Positions 48,241-57,357 of a DNA stretch of 64,000 bases are shown here, piece by piece (the stretch's first letter is position 1; each line of letters starts with the position of its first letter). Source of the stretch: Phallus indusiatus (lineage: Eukaryota > Basidiomycota > Agaricomycetes > Phallales > Phallaceae); NCBI GenBank assembly GCA_027605045.1, contig JAQFWX010000003.1:2170001-2234000 (forward strand), read 5' to 3'. The notes below the pieces were generated by a model. The model did not search any database. It was given only the letters and a program-made list of their open reading frames with translations, and was not told the origin of the DNA. Both the position numbers and the translations under genes were made by a program.

Positions 48241-50061
48241 ATGAGACCACCCAAGTATATAACCCAAAAGTCCGTTCACGGTCTTTTCTCCCTCACACCC
48301 CCCATGCCTGACAGCAAGGGAAAACAACGCGAACGATCATGCTCGCGGTCGCCTACGCCGCAACCTGTTAGTAGGTTCAAAAAAGCAGAGGCTCAACTGG
48401 CCCTGCAAAGGTCCGAATGGACCTTAGACGTGATGGACGGATGCATATCCGTCTATCATAACAATGATAGTTGCACTGCGTGCAACGACTTTGCCAGTCA
48501 CCTGGCAGGCCCCGCTGGCAGCGGGGCAATCATCCTTGACCATGATATGGTCAAGCAGGCCGTCTACAAGGCCTTTCCCTTCATAAAGAGGGAGTACTAT
48601 CATCTAGACGAACGTCTAGAAGAGGCTGAAAAGGACGTCAAGTCCTTGACAGACCACCTCGACGATGCGAATCGTCATATCTGCGAGCTGAAAGCTCGCA
48701 TTGCTGAACTTGAACGTTCAGCGTCGACGGCAGGCCCGTCGACTACCCCATCGACCTCCAAAAAGCGGTCGAGAGACCAGGCCGATAAAGCGCCTGAACC
48801 ATCCCAGGCAGCCCCTTTGCCTGATATCTTCAACAACATGTCGTCTGACGACGACATGGAAGACATAGTCGATGATAATGACTATGATGACGACGCCTCC
48901 ATCGCGTCGTCCACCAAACACAAGCCTCAGCGTACCTACGCTGATGCGACCAAGGCATCGGGCTCTCGCGATGCTGCCCCGGTTTCTCCAAGGAAACCCT
49001 CTGGTCCGTATCCACGGACCAAGCCAGGATGGGACTCCAATAGGGACCCATGGCCCTTCTTCGTCAAGGGTTTCGACCCCACTGTTAGTGGGGATCATTC
49101 TCTGGTGCCTGGCACCCCCAATCCTACTGCATGGTATAACACCTGCAGCCTCGACGAACCATTGTTCGTCGAGATTGGAACCCGGGTTTGGACCGACCCC
49201 CCGGTGTTCACGTACCCCGATGACAGAGGGGTTCACATGCGTATTTCATACGCATGGACTCGTTGGCGCAGATCCATGAAGGAGCGCCGCCTGGCGAGGA
49301 AAACAGCCAAGCTTGAAGCTATGGAGGCTGCCGCCAACCGTCCATCGGTGGTGTTTATCTCGGGAGAGTTAATCCACCCCGAGATCAAGTATTTAATCAA
49401 TACTTGGAATGCGGACCCTAACCAGGTCCCTCCCTACATCCGACTAATGTCGGATGGATCATTAAACCCTCAAGATGTTGAGGTGTTCGCATGGCTCAAA
49501 CGAGTCACACGTACTCGTGAAGTACGTGCCAAGTTCCTCGAGAAGGCGGCTGAGTGCCTCCTCGACCCCGCACTTACTGTGTGGGAAGAAGTTCTCGGTG
49601 GTAGGGGTAATTCTTCCACCCACCTGCCTTCCACACTCATGGAAGGCTACACTTGTTCCTTCGAGTGCAAATCCCCCTCCTCCATTACCATAGAGGAGGT
49701 GATTCGCTCCATGCACGCCAATGGAGCGACGACAAGACGCGTCACTGAGGTGATCGCGCCCCTTCTCCAACGTTACGCCAATGGAGAAGATGTTAATCGC
49801 ATCGCGCATGACTATCGCGTGCGCCGTGGACTGGATCGTCCAACAAAAAAGGCGCGTACGACTCAGTCGGCCGCCCCCGCCGTCCATGCGTCGGCATCAC
49901 CTGCCAGTATCGTGGCAGGCCCGCCTAATAAGGTTTACTCCCCGTCCGTCCCAATTCAGATGACGGACGAGGAATTGTTGAGGCCCCCTGAGGACCTTGA
50001 CGCACCGCATCCGAGTGCCTCGGAGAGCATGGAGATTGACTACAGCAATCCCTCTGACTGA
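48241..50061 (+). CDS. Extra 606-aa ORF between pol and 3' LTR, function unknown
   Basis: Intact frame 70 bp after the pol stop and 62 bp before the 3' LTR. The start could also be the ATG at 48304 (MPDSKGKQRERS). Order of features: a basic Ser-rich head, DGCISVYHNNDSCTACNDFA (possible CxxC), a coiled coil (HLDERLEEAEKDVKSLTDHL and onward to ELKARIAELER), NLS-like KKRSR, a very acidic stretch (SSDDDMEDIVDDNDYDDD), a globular-looking middle (WPFFVKGFDPTVSG ... FTYPDDRGVHMRISYAWTRW), RPTKKARTT and an acidic tail. There is no signal peptide or membrane helix, so it is not an env-type protein. It is the only internal ORF without a lesion. It could be a nuclear or nucleic-acid-binding accessory protein; that is inference. 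Confidence 0.8.
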   Translation: MRPPKYITQKSVHGLFSLTPPMPDSKGKQRERSCSRSPTPQPVSRFKKAEAQLALQRSEWTLDVMDGCISVYHNNDSCTACNDFASHLAGPAGSGAIILDHDMVKQAVYKAFPFIKREYYHLDERLEEAEKDVKSLTDHLDDANRHICELKARIAELERSASTAGPSTTPSTSKKRSRDQADKAPEPSQAAPLPDIFNNMSSDDDMEDIVDDNDYDDDASIASSTKHKPQRTYADATKASGSRDAAPVSPRKPSGPYPRTKPGWDSNRDPWPFFVKGFDPTVSGDHSLVPGTPNPTAWYNTCSLDEPLFVEIGTRVWTDPPVFTYPDDRGVHMRISYAWTRWRRSMKERRLARKTAKLEAMEAAANRPSVVFISGELIHPEIKYLINTWNADPNQVPPYIRLMSDGSLNPQDVEVFAWLKRVTRTREVRAKFLEKAAECLLDPALTVWEEVLGGRGNSSTHLPSTLMEGYTCSFECKSPSSITIEEVIRSMHANGATTRRVTEVIAPLLQRYANGEDVNRIAHDYRVRRGLDRPTKKARTTQSAAPAVHASASPASIVAGPPNKVYSPSVPIQMTDEELLRPPEDLDAPHPSASESMEIDYSNPSD

Positions 50062-50111
50062 TTACGGTCAGATGCCTCCTCTTCGCGATCCTATGACTTG
50101 GAGTCCAAGTC

Positions 50112-50123
50112 ACAAGGGGAGGA
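50112..50123 (+). promoter_or_regulatory. Polypurine tract of the gypsy element
   Basis: Purine run AAGGGGAGGA directly before the 3' LTR, the expected plus-strand primer. Confidence 0.85.
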
Positions 50124-50445
50124 TGTAACGGATCCACCGCATGCGGTGGATTGAGTATATGCCACTTAAGGCATATGCAGAGGGCTTCGCCCTCTGCAGT
50201 AGTTACTATTACTTACTCTAATAACAGAGGCGCTTAACACCTCTGGCTCGCCGCGGCGCGGCGAGCCATTATGTAATAACTATACATTAGTAGTAGCTAC
50301 GCGCGTGCTGATTCAGCACGCGCAACTTGTTTTACTCCACAAAGAAAATACAGCACTTTGGTCTGTTACTTGTGGCGTGAAACTACAGTGTGATATAAAC
50401 TGTGTACCGCAAGCGGTACACTATAAAAAGTAACGAAACGTTACA
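50124..50445 (+). repeat. 3' LTR of the gypsy element
   Basis: 322 bp, differing from the 5' LTR at two positions: a G to A in the hairpin near 50238 and a C to T near 50388. Both are CpG in the 5' copy. It is followed by the target duplication CACAT. Confidence 0.97.
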
Positions 50446-50456
50446 CACATTCCCGC

Positions 50457-50853
50457 TGTTAGGGCTACTCAGCTCAGGCTAGAGGGAGGGGATCCTAAGA
50501 GAACATATATTGGGAAGATACTAACTACTCACCTAGAGGGAGGGGATCCTAAGAGAACAAGCTTAGGGACCCTCACTCTAGGTACAGCTACTATATACAT
50601 AAACGATGACGCGGCGTGCGGCCCTGGCACAGCTAAGTGCCAGGCGCCCAAGCCGAATCTAAGCGACGTGATGTCACGGGCATCACGCTGGGTACGAGCG
50701 CGCGACGCGCGCGAGTAGAGAAAGTGAAATAGAGACAAAACAAGGAAACGGAAAGTAAAAGTAAAACACGGAAATAATAAATAAAATAGAAATGAAGTGA
50801 TGCCGATGGTAATAATCAAGGAGAATGAGAGACGGCGGTAGTGTACCCTGACA
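50457..50853. mobile_element. Solo LTR of a second retrotransposon
   Basis: A 397-bp segment beginning TGTTAGGG and ending CCCTGACA (imperfect inverted ends), flanked by the 5-bp direct repeat CCCGC (50452-50456 and 50854-50858). There is no coding content. Length, TG...CA ends and target duplication fit a solo LTR left by recombination. It lies 6 bp from the gypsy target duplication. Internal features are two direct copies of a 27-bp unit and a hairpin CCTGGCAC...GTGCCAGG. Superfamily cannot be told. Confidence 0.85.
50479..50559. repeat. 27-bp direct repeats inside the solo LTR
   Basis: Identical units at 50479-50505 and 50533-50559 (core GAGGGAGGGGATCCTAAGAG), 54 bp apart. Repeated units like this in an LTR may be enhancer or factor-binding sites. 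Confidence 0.85.
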
Positions 50854-50858
50854 CCCGC

Positions 50859-52096
50859 TTCTTCTCGCCTACATCCACACCAAAATCTTTTTGTTCTCCT
50901 CCCACCAACTCAATCATTTCTTACATGTCTCAAAATTAACACACCCACTTCTGAATCCCAACTTCCGTCTCTTCAACTTTCAAACTCCCACACAACTCGC
51001 TCAAATGCTGGCACAAGCCTACATCACCCAATACACGAAGAAATATGGGGATATTCACGCGAATATCGAATTTAACCCCTTTTTATGCATTATCATAAGT
51101 GAGGTCTTTATGCCGGATTCTTCAGTACTAATGACTTGCTAACGTTTTTCGGATTTTCAAGTGTTCAGAATTTGATATTTACCTATTCCCTGAAGCGCGC
51201 GAGTCAGGAGTAATCAGGAAGGAAAGGGAGCCGGCGTGTGTGAATAAGGAGTAGAATAGAGTAAAATAGTGTAAGATAAGAGGATGTAATGGTAGAATAA
51301 GAAATAAAGTAGGTTTTGAAAGTAATTTCGAGTTTTGAGTGAAAATGCGACCTTAAGGTTGATTTCTGAGTAAAACGGGGGAATAGAACTTGTTTTTCTA
51401 CGTCGAAAACGACGTTCTTAAATACATTTTTAGTCTAACTAATTTTCCGCTAATTCCGGAACTCTAATTCCCCTTTTGAACAACGGTCTTTTCAGAAAGA
51501 TAGCAAAATGGAGAAACTAACAAAAGAAACACAAAGAAATGGATAAATGGAGGAAATAAAACAAAGGAACTAGACGGAACAGATTTTTAAAGGATTTCTG
51601 AACGCTGAAGATTGAATCTAAGTAAAAGAAAGAAAGAAAACTTAAGTCCGAATGGTCTAGCAGCTCCGGGATAGTCCAAACGAGGTTACTGTCTGGTTGG
51701 AACAACCAGACAGTCTAGGGTCTCGACTCCGGTCTTCAAACGTTAGTCTTCGGTGTTTTGAGTGTTTGACGGCGCATATATTGTTGTCCGCGCTTTACTG
51801 CAGCCGGTGCAGGGTCGTTTTACGGTACTCGGGTTCTTCTTCTACCTTGTTCGCGCCCTCAACATCCCTCCCTGCCAATACGCGCCAGTCTCGTTAATTC
51901 CGAAGAATTATCATCAATTATTGTGTAAATCAACACCACGACTGAAAGGACAATCACAATGAATCCGATGAATCCGAGATTTCAGTTCTATGACAGTTCC
52001 ACAGACAAATTTCCGAAATTATGCAACTCTGTCTCCGGGAGTGCATCCTATAAAACGTGATGAACACATACATTTGGAGTTTTTTCTTCATCGACG
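50859..52096. other. Non-coding; right remainder of the interrupted repeat and unknown sequence
   Basis: The first ~50 bp (TTCTTCTCGCCTACATCC) continue the dispersed repeat split by the two elements. The rest is A/G-rich non-coding sequence with no gene. It contains the strong hairpin listed at 51688-51714. Confidence 0.5.
51688..51714. repeat. Perfect 12-bp-stem hairpin
   Basis: ACTGTCTGGTTG, loop GAA, CAACCAGACAGT. Lies in non-coding sequence 380 bp before the GH131 gene. Unknown role; could be a transposon end or a transcript hairpin. Confidence 0.85.
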
Positions 52097-53309
52097 ATGA
52101 AGCTCTCTGTGCCATTTTTCGCTCTTCTCGCTTCAATATCCTCGGCCAAGGCCGGGACGATATTGTGGAGCGGCTTTTTTAATTCATCCGCCACCGTCGC
52201 AGATTTTGATGATTGTAGGTTTTGCTATATCATTATACAGATTCGTTGATACGTATCTTTCACAGGGTCATGGTCGGATGAAATTGGCGACTGGCAGTGG
52301 TACATTCATGGCTCGGAGCCAACAGCAGATTACCTTGCGTTGTCTCCAAGCTACAAAAACCCCGCCGACACCACCGACGCCCCAAGGTATAAAAATTACT
52401 ATCGCAAGTTCATTACTCTGAAGCTCGTTGATACTTCCTTTTTCATTTAACGTGCTTTAGGACGGAACTTCATTTTGGAATGGTCAAACAATGAAACGTA
52501 CTGAAATTATCCCTCAAACATCCAACAACTTGGGACAAGGTCACCTGTACTATCACTTCTCGCTCATGACAAGTACTACGAATGCTCCCAATCCGGGATT
52601 TGAACATCAAATCGCTTTGTACGAGATTACACTCGTTTTTTCTTTATATAAAACACCCTGTGACGTTTCTATAGCTTTGAATCACATTTCACCGAGATCA
52701 AGTTCGGTTGGATCGACGGCGAAGCTGGCACAACTGACACTCACCTCCGATGGGACATCAACAGTCAGAGTCAATGGGCAGTAACTCTAGAGGCAGGAAA
52801 CTGGTACAATTTGTGAGTCCAGTTAACTGAAACGCATTTGCTCTTACGCTTTTCTGAACCTCGACGGGGTAACTGATGCTTTGCACAGCACCTACGATAT
52901 TGATTTCAGCGGCGGCACCTGCGGTCTTTGGGCCTCAAACGGATCGAGTCCTCTTACTCAAATAATGGAGTCTATCTCTTGCAGTCCGTCGACTAACTCT
53001 GAAGATTGGTATGCGTCGGATTGTTATGCATAAATTTTGTTTCGTTGATTGTATTGTATTTAAAGGCACATTGGTGTTCTTCGTCTTCCCAACGGCGGAA
53101 CAGACGCTGCCCCAGAAGATTGGTACTGGTCAGGTATTTTCATCGAAGAGGCACCGATCACCACATCTATCGCTGGTCCTAACCCGGGATCTGGTGGAAC
53201 TGCACCATCATCCTCTGCTCCCTCTTCCGCACCAGTCTCACAGTCTTCGTCTCCCACTTCACCCTCGTCCAAAGCACCCGTTAGTACAGAAATTCGGACT
53301 GACGAGTAA
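52097..53309 (+). CDS. GH131 beta-glucanase with one frame break
   Basis: Glycoside hydrolase family 131, a fungal family with beta-1,3/1,4-glucanase activity, secreted for cell-wall or plant glucan breakdown. Exons: 52097-52214, 52266-52403, 52461-52618, 52675-52812, 52889-53008 and 53066-53309. A signal peptide (MKLSVPFFALLASISSAKA) is followed by family landmarks TILWSGFFN, WSWSDEIGDWQWYIHG, YKNPADTTDA, DGTSFWNGQTMKRTEIIPQT, LYYHFSLM, FFESHFTEIKFGWIDGEA, WYNFTYDIDFSGGTCGLWAS and WHIGVLRLPNGG, then a Ser/Thr/Pro-rich tail. Exon 2 has one base too many: the frame up to TTDA and the frame of QGIKITI only join if the C-run 52380-52383 is one shorter. Intron 2 is GC-AG (GCAAGT donor). It is either a very young pseudogene or a homopolymer read error. 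Confidence 0.88.
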
Positions 53310-53873
53310 GGTTTTTGACCACTTGTACCTCAATAAATTGAATAAACTCACAAAGATTTTGTGTTATTCCTTATGCGATCCCAGTCACTGCTGTTTATTC
53401 ATCTTCGTTAGTTCGGCTGTTCCTATCGTCCTCCTTCGACCCTATTAGCTTGTTCGCTGATTTTAATGTCACCGTGAACACAAGAGTTCGTCAATGGTAG
53501 TTAACTTGACAAACAGTGCAGTTGGTCAAGACGAAAACTCACAGACACCTCGGCATATGCCGACAAACTATGCCATAATTTTTGAGACTCAGCTCCGCAT
53601 TCGCCGTTTTTACAAACCAGTGTCACCGTCGTCATACCATTATTTCAAGGAATAACAGCTCGAACACCCAGCTGACTCAGCGGCTGTTCGGCAGACAAAC
53701 TCAGAGGCGCCCATTCCGCCAGCCTGGCGATGGAAGAAATATGTGCGAAATATTAATTATTTGCACAATTTGAATATGAAAAAAATTTAATCACTTCTAA
53801 TGCCCCTTACTCCTAAGCTCTATTTGAGGATTAACAGGATATCAATGTCACGGATGGGCGTACAGCATGTGTG

Positions 53874-53948
53874 TCGTATGGCCTAGTGGTCTAGGCGCCT
53901 TTCGTTGCGAGGAGGCTCTTGGGTTCGAACCCCAGTGGATGTTCATTT
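53874..53948 (+). repeat. tRNA-like segment (tRNA relic or SINE head)
   Basis: Box A-like TGGCCTAGTGG and box B-like GGGTTCGAACCCC are correctly spaced for a RNA polymerase III promoter. A D-arm (GCC...GGC) and T-arm can be drawn, but the acceptor stem pairs poorly and the anticodon arm is irregular, so I do not call a functional tRNA. A T-rich run follows at 53946-53952. A tRNA-derived SINE head or tRNA pseudogene is likely. Confidence 0.45.
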
Positions 53949-54084
53949 TTGCTTTTACTGCACAAAGCCATGCTTTTGATTTTTTAATATATAATCCAAT
54001 GCCAAGAGACCCACAAGTGAAAAATACAATACCTTGAACAATAATAAGCGCTCTTTTGAGGTCTTTATACCTGAAAAAAAAACA

Positions 54085-54175
54085 GGCCTTGAGGAGAATT
54101 GAACCCCTGAGTCACAAAAAGGTGAGCCTGACACATGACACACACACCACTGAGGCATGAACACACTGGGAGACT
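54085..54175 (-). repeat. Second tRNA-like segment, opposite strand
   Basis: On the minus strand: box A-like TGCCTCAGTGG and box B-like GGGTTCAATTC, about 37 bp apart, followed by a T-run (TTTTTTTTT in the minus strand, around 54074-54082). A cloverleaf is not convincing. Its orientation is opposite to the segment at 53874-53948. Confidence 0.4.
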
Positions 54176-54338
54176 TAGTTCGATTTTTCAAATTTATAGA
54201 CATACAGCATAAGAATTATAGTCTTAAATAAAAAATTTATAGCTTTATTCTCATAAAATGATCTCATACCTTATTATTTGAATTATTATCATTATAATTA
54301 TAAATAAAATAATAATGAAATATACTGTGACATAACGG

Positions 54339-54374
54339 TAACAGCGGCAAACTGTTGCCGAGTTGCCGCTGTTA
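54339..54374. repeat. 12-bp-stem inverted repeat
   Basis: TAACAGCGGCAA at 54339-54350 and its complement TTGCCGCTGTTA at 54363-54374, loop 12 nt. An alternative inner hairpin (CGGCAA/TTGCCG) shares the left arm. Role unknown. Confidence 0.85.
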
Positions 54375-54659
54375 TAGCCAGGTTCCTGGTATGATTACTG
54401 CTGACCAAGCTGGGTGTTCGAGCTTGGTAGCCTTATTTCAATGAACTGAATAGCACACTTGTAAGTTTCGTGTTCGTTTTTATCAGAGACTTTACTCATG
54501 TGAAAAGGCGTAGTGCTGGCAATTTCGTCGTCGTCGTCGTCCTTTTGTTTTCTGCTTCTTCTCGACTTCTGCTCTGCGCGTGAACTATACAGTTGGTTTG
54601 TTCAGCCCAAAGACGGAGCATTCCGTTGAAACGGATTCTATACCCGAGAAGGAACTGTT

Positions 54660-55924
54660 ATGAATCAAGATCTGTCTCACAGCGCAGCGCCAGCGGAGCT
54701 GAATTACGAGAAAACTGAGCCTTCAGGAAGGAATCCATCGGTTGAGCCTTTGGTGATCTGTCATGGATTATTGTAAGTAAAATAAACAGCCTTCTTAAAG
54801 TTCTTTGAATAATCCTCAATCAAATAGCGGTTCTAAACAAAACTGGAGATCATTATCAAAAACCTTGGCGTCTCGTCTGCTCAGTCTATTCTCTTGTTCG
54901 TATCTTTTTCACTTCGGTATCCTCGTATCAACCATCTGCATGTACAAAAGGATCTTCGAAACCACGGAACATCACCCCATGCATCACCAATGACCTATAC
55001 CGCTATGGCAGACGATATTGTCCATTTTTGCCAAACCCATGATCTGTCCAACATATCCCTGCTTGGGCATTCAATGCGAATCCAAAATCCAATGCATCAC
55101 TTTCAATCCAATCCGACTTGGGTTTTGTTTATCTCAGGGGCGGTAAAGCAGTCATGTCTCTCAGCCCACGCTTACCACAGAATCTTCTATCGAAATTGAT
55201 CGTTGCGGATATTGCTCCCGCGAGAGGTGCGCTCTCGTCAGATTTTAGAGAATACACATACGCTATGAGTCGGATTGAACATGGACAAATAAAAGTCGCA
55301 AGGAAGCTGATGAAATTCTGGCCGAAATTGAACCTGTCAGTAGTTTGTTTACGAGTTCGCCAATGCTAGTGACGCGCGGGTACCCATAATCATTCGCTGA
55401 CGAAAATATAAATCAGGATACCTCAATAAGGGCTTTTCTTTTGACTAATATCACTTTTGATCGGGATTCCGGATTTGTTAGATTCAGAATTCCTGTTGAT
55501 TTGATTAAAGATTCTTTGGAACACCTAGGGGATTTTCCTTGCGATACCCAAGAAGATCGTAAATGGAATGGTCAAACACTAGTCATCAAAGGAGAGAAAA
55601 GCAAGTCAGTGTATACCTTGAAATGTGTATTGTTTTAAAATCTGAAATTGCGACTCCACAGATATATCAATAAACATAACATGCCTCTCGTACAGCACTT
55701 TTTCCCTAATTCTGAAATAAAATCATTAAATACGGGTCATTGGGGTAAATGTTTTGACTTAAAGTGGTCGTCCCTAATTACTGACCACCTATGTTTTTTT
55801 TTCTCGACAGTTCATGCGGAAAGGTGAGATGACTCCTCTACCCGTATGTCACTTTCGTGGCTAATACTTACCCTGTAGGCCTCATGAATTCGTAGAACTA
55901 GTCACTAATTTCATCAAAAATTAA
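54660..55924 (+). CDS. Alpha/beta hydrolase, ABHD11/Imo32-like, apparent one-base frame break
   Basis: Exons: 54660-54772, 54828-54899 (end uncertain), 54951-55075, 55138-55339, 55417-55604, 55662-55744, 55811-55823 (13 nt) and 55879-55924. Family landmarks: PLVICHGLLGSKQNWRSLSK (oxyanion loop split by an intron, one residue read as Phe), DLRNHGTSPHASPMTY, nucleophile elbow LLGHSMGGKAVM, VADIAPARG, SIRAFLLTNI, and the catalytic His in NTGHWVHAERPHEFVELV. Relatives are mitochondrial esterases or ethanol acetyltransferases (ABHD11, Imo32, Eat1). Intron 3 has a GC donor (GCGAAT). Between SKTLASRL and DLRNHG the exon lengths are one base short for an open frame, so either a base is missing around 54860-54895 or I misplaced a splice site. 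No targeting peptide is visible at the chosen ATG. Confidence 0.8.
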
Positions 55925-57357
55925 ATCAAGTACTTCCTCATTCGGTTTGATCAATCATCCTTGACGCTATGATGGAAATAAGACCTCTTGTTTTTAGTGT
56001 TTTTCCCTCTATTTAATCCGTCAAATCACCAGGTGTAGCAGTTTGCAGAATTGATGCGAATTTTCTCGACGCAATTGTGTTATCAAAGAAGAGATGTGCG
56101 ACTCCGACACGTCACCTTTAAGGCTGCGCCAGTGAGTCTTATTTGCGACAAGGATCTCCTCTGTTCTTTTCCTTGCACGTTTGTCTCATCACTTCGGTCT
56201 CTGTCGCCTTCTCCACTCAAATCTAGCGACACAATTCCTGGCGCGATATCACACTCTCAGTGCCTGGAGTAACAAGGTCGTTCAGGTTTATTTTTTGAAG
56301 TGATCTGAATCTGTCAAATTCGTTAATGACCCTGTAACGTTAATTGGGACCCTCGGAGTCGGAGATGTACAGTTTATCTTAGTGATATTTTTGTGCTTTG
56401 CTTATGGACTCAAAATAACGGTAAATTGGTGCAAATATAAGTGACGATTCAAGGCATGTTCCATATCGTGTATATCTTGAAAATTTATACTATTTTTCAT
56501 GAGTATTATATACATAGCCCCCGCCACGCAATGTGGCGTAGTTAGGGATCAAGTAACCATGTGTACGTAAAAAGGTGAACGCCCGACTAATTCTAATGAA
56601 TTACAATCCTAAACGAGATATATAAGTAATTAATATATTGTAATCATGGGCTTTATGTGAATCAATGACCATGGGCTACATGCTACAGTTGGAGGGGAAC
56701 AAGTTAAGCAAAGCATTATCAGAGCAATATAAGTATCAAAGCGATTTCAAAACTATTTCAAAGCAAATTCAAAGCGAGTTCAGAGCGAGATTTCAAAGCA
56801 ATTTCAAAGCAAATAATTACGATCGATTTCGAGGGCATCAAGTCCTTGAGGTTCATGTGGTACATCACAATTCATTTATGAGATTGGGTGGGCAGGCAGC
56901 GTATGGCCGAGGGAGCCATTAGGTTTCGTTCATCCGTTGAGGGTACTGTGCGTACCGAGTCTCTTTCGGAACGGGTTTGAACGAACAATCGCTTGTATCT
57001 TCATCGCTGTCATGCTCAGATCCATCTTCGCTGTTCCCATCTTCTTCGCTTTCATCCTCCTCACTTCCATCATCATCTTCTGCCTCCTCATCAGAATCCT
57101 CATCTTCCTCATCTTCACTTCCATCCACCTCGCTGAACTCCAATCCTCCTCGCCTTCGAGTTCATACCCATTGAGATCATTGTCTGGGACTGTTTCAAGC
57201 TCGACTTTCTCAATTGAATTAAGTCATTCGCGAACGCGCATTTTTGACCTCGCGAGAGCGAGACACGAAAGGCACATCGGGCGTTGTAGTAAATGTCGAG
57301 GAACAGGCCAACGGAAACTGCTGAGGTGCGTTACCATAAAAAAAGCCTAGAATGAAA
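55925..57357. other. Intergenic with simple repeats
   Basis: No supported gene. A minisatellite-like run sits at about 56740-56815 and a TCN-rich microsatellite-like tract at about 57005-57130. The latter opens long frames on both strands (hydrophobic on plus, acidic on minus) that are composition artefacts. Confidence 0.5.
56740..56815 (+). repeat. Short tandem repeat, TTTCAAAGCAA-type units
   Basis: Imperfect units around ATTTCAAAGCAA / ATTCAAAGCGAG repeated about six times. It lies in a short open frame I do not support as a gene. Confidence 0.7.

Larger units (their letters stand above)
41422..50445 (+). mobile_element. Ty3/gypsy chromovirus retrotransposon with extra ORF, defective
   Basis: A 9.0-kb element bounded by 322-bp direct LTRs that begin TGTAACG and end CGTTACA, with a 5-bp target duplication CACAT (41417-41421 and 50446-50450). 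Internal order is gag, zinc knuckle, protease, RT, RNase H, integrase and chromodomain, which is the Ty3/gypsy chromovirus order, followed by a 606-codon extra ORF. Lesions are an in-frame TGA at 43674, a +1 shift near 44778-44780 and an RT deletion at about 45470. The LTRs differ at only two sites, so insertion is recent. No TGG-type primer binding site follows the 5' LTR. Short hairpins fill the whole element. It cannot move by itself as read. Confidence 0.97.
53310..54659. other. Intergenic with tRNA-like segments and a hairpin
   Basis: About 1.35 kb, AT-rich, no protein gene. It holds the two tRNA-like segments and the hairpin annotated separately. Confidence 0.5.

Noticed and set aside
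48241..50061. Extra ORF as an envelope protein
   Set aside because: No signal peptide, no membrane helix, no cleavage site pattern; charged and nuclear-looking composition.
50457..50853. Part of the gypsy element
   Set aside because: It lies outside the gypsy target duplication and has its own TG...CA ends and a different 5-bp duplication.
53874..53948. A functional tRNA gene
   Set aside because: Boxes A and B are good but acceptor and anticodon stems pair poorly and no anticodon can be assigned with U33 and a purine at 37 in a 7-nt loop.
56919..57350. Acidic minus-strand frame and hydrophobic plus-strand frame over the same DNA
   Set aside because: Both come from a TCN-rich simple repeat; acidic on one strand and hydrophobic on the other is what such a repeat gives by chance.
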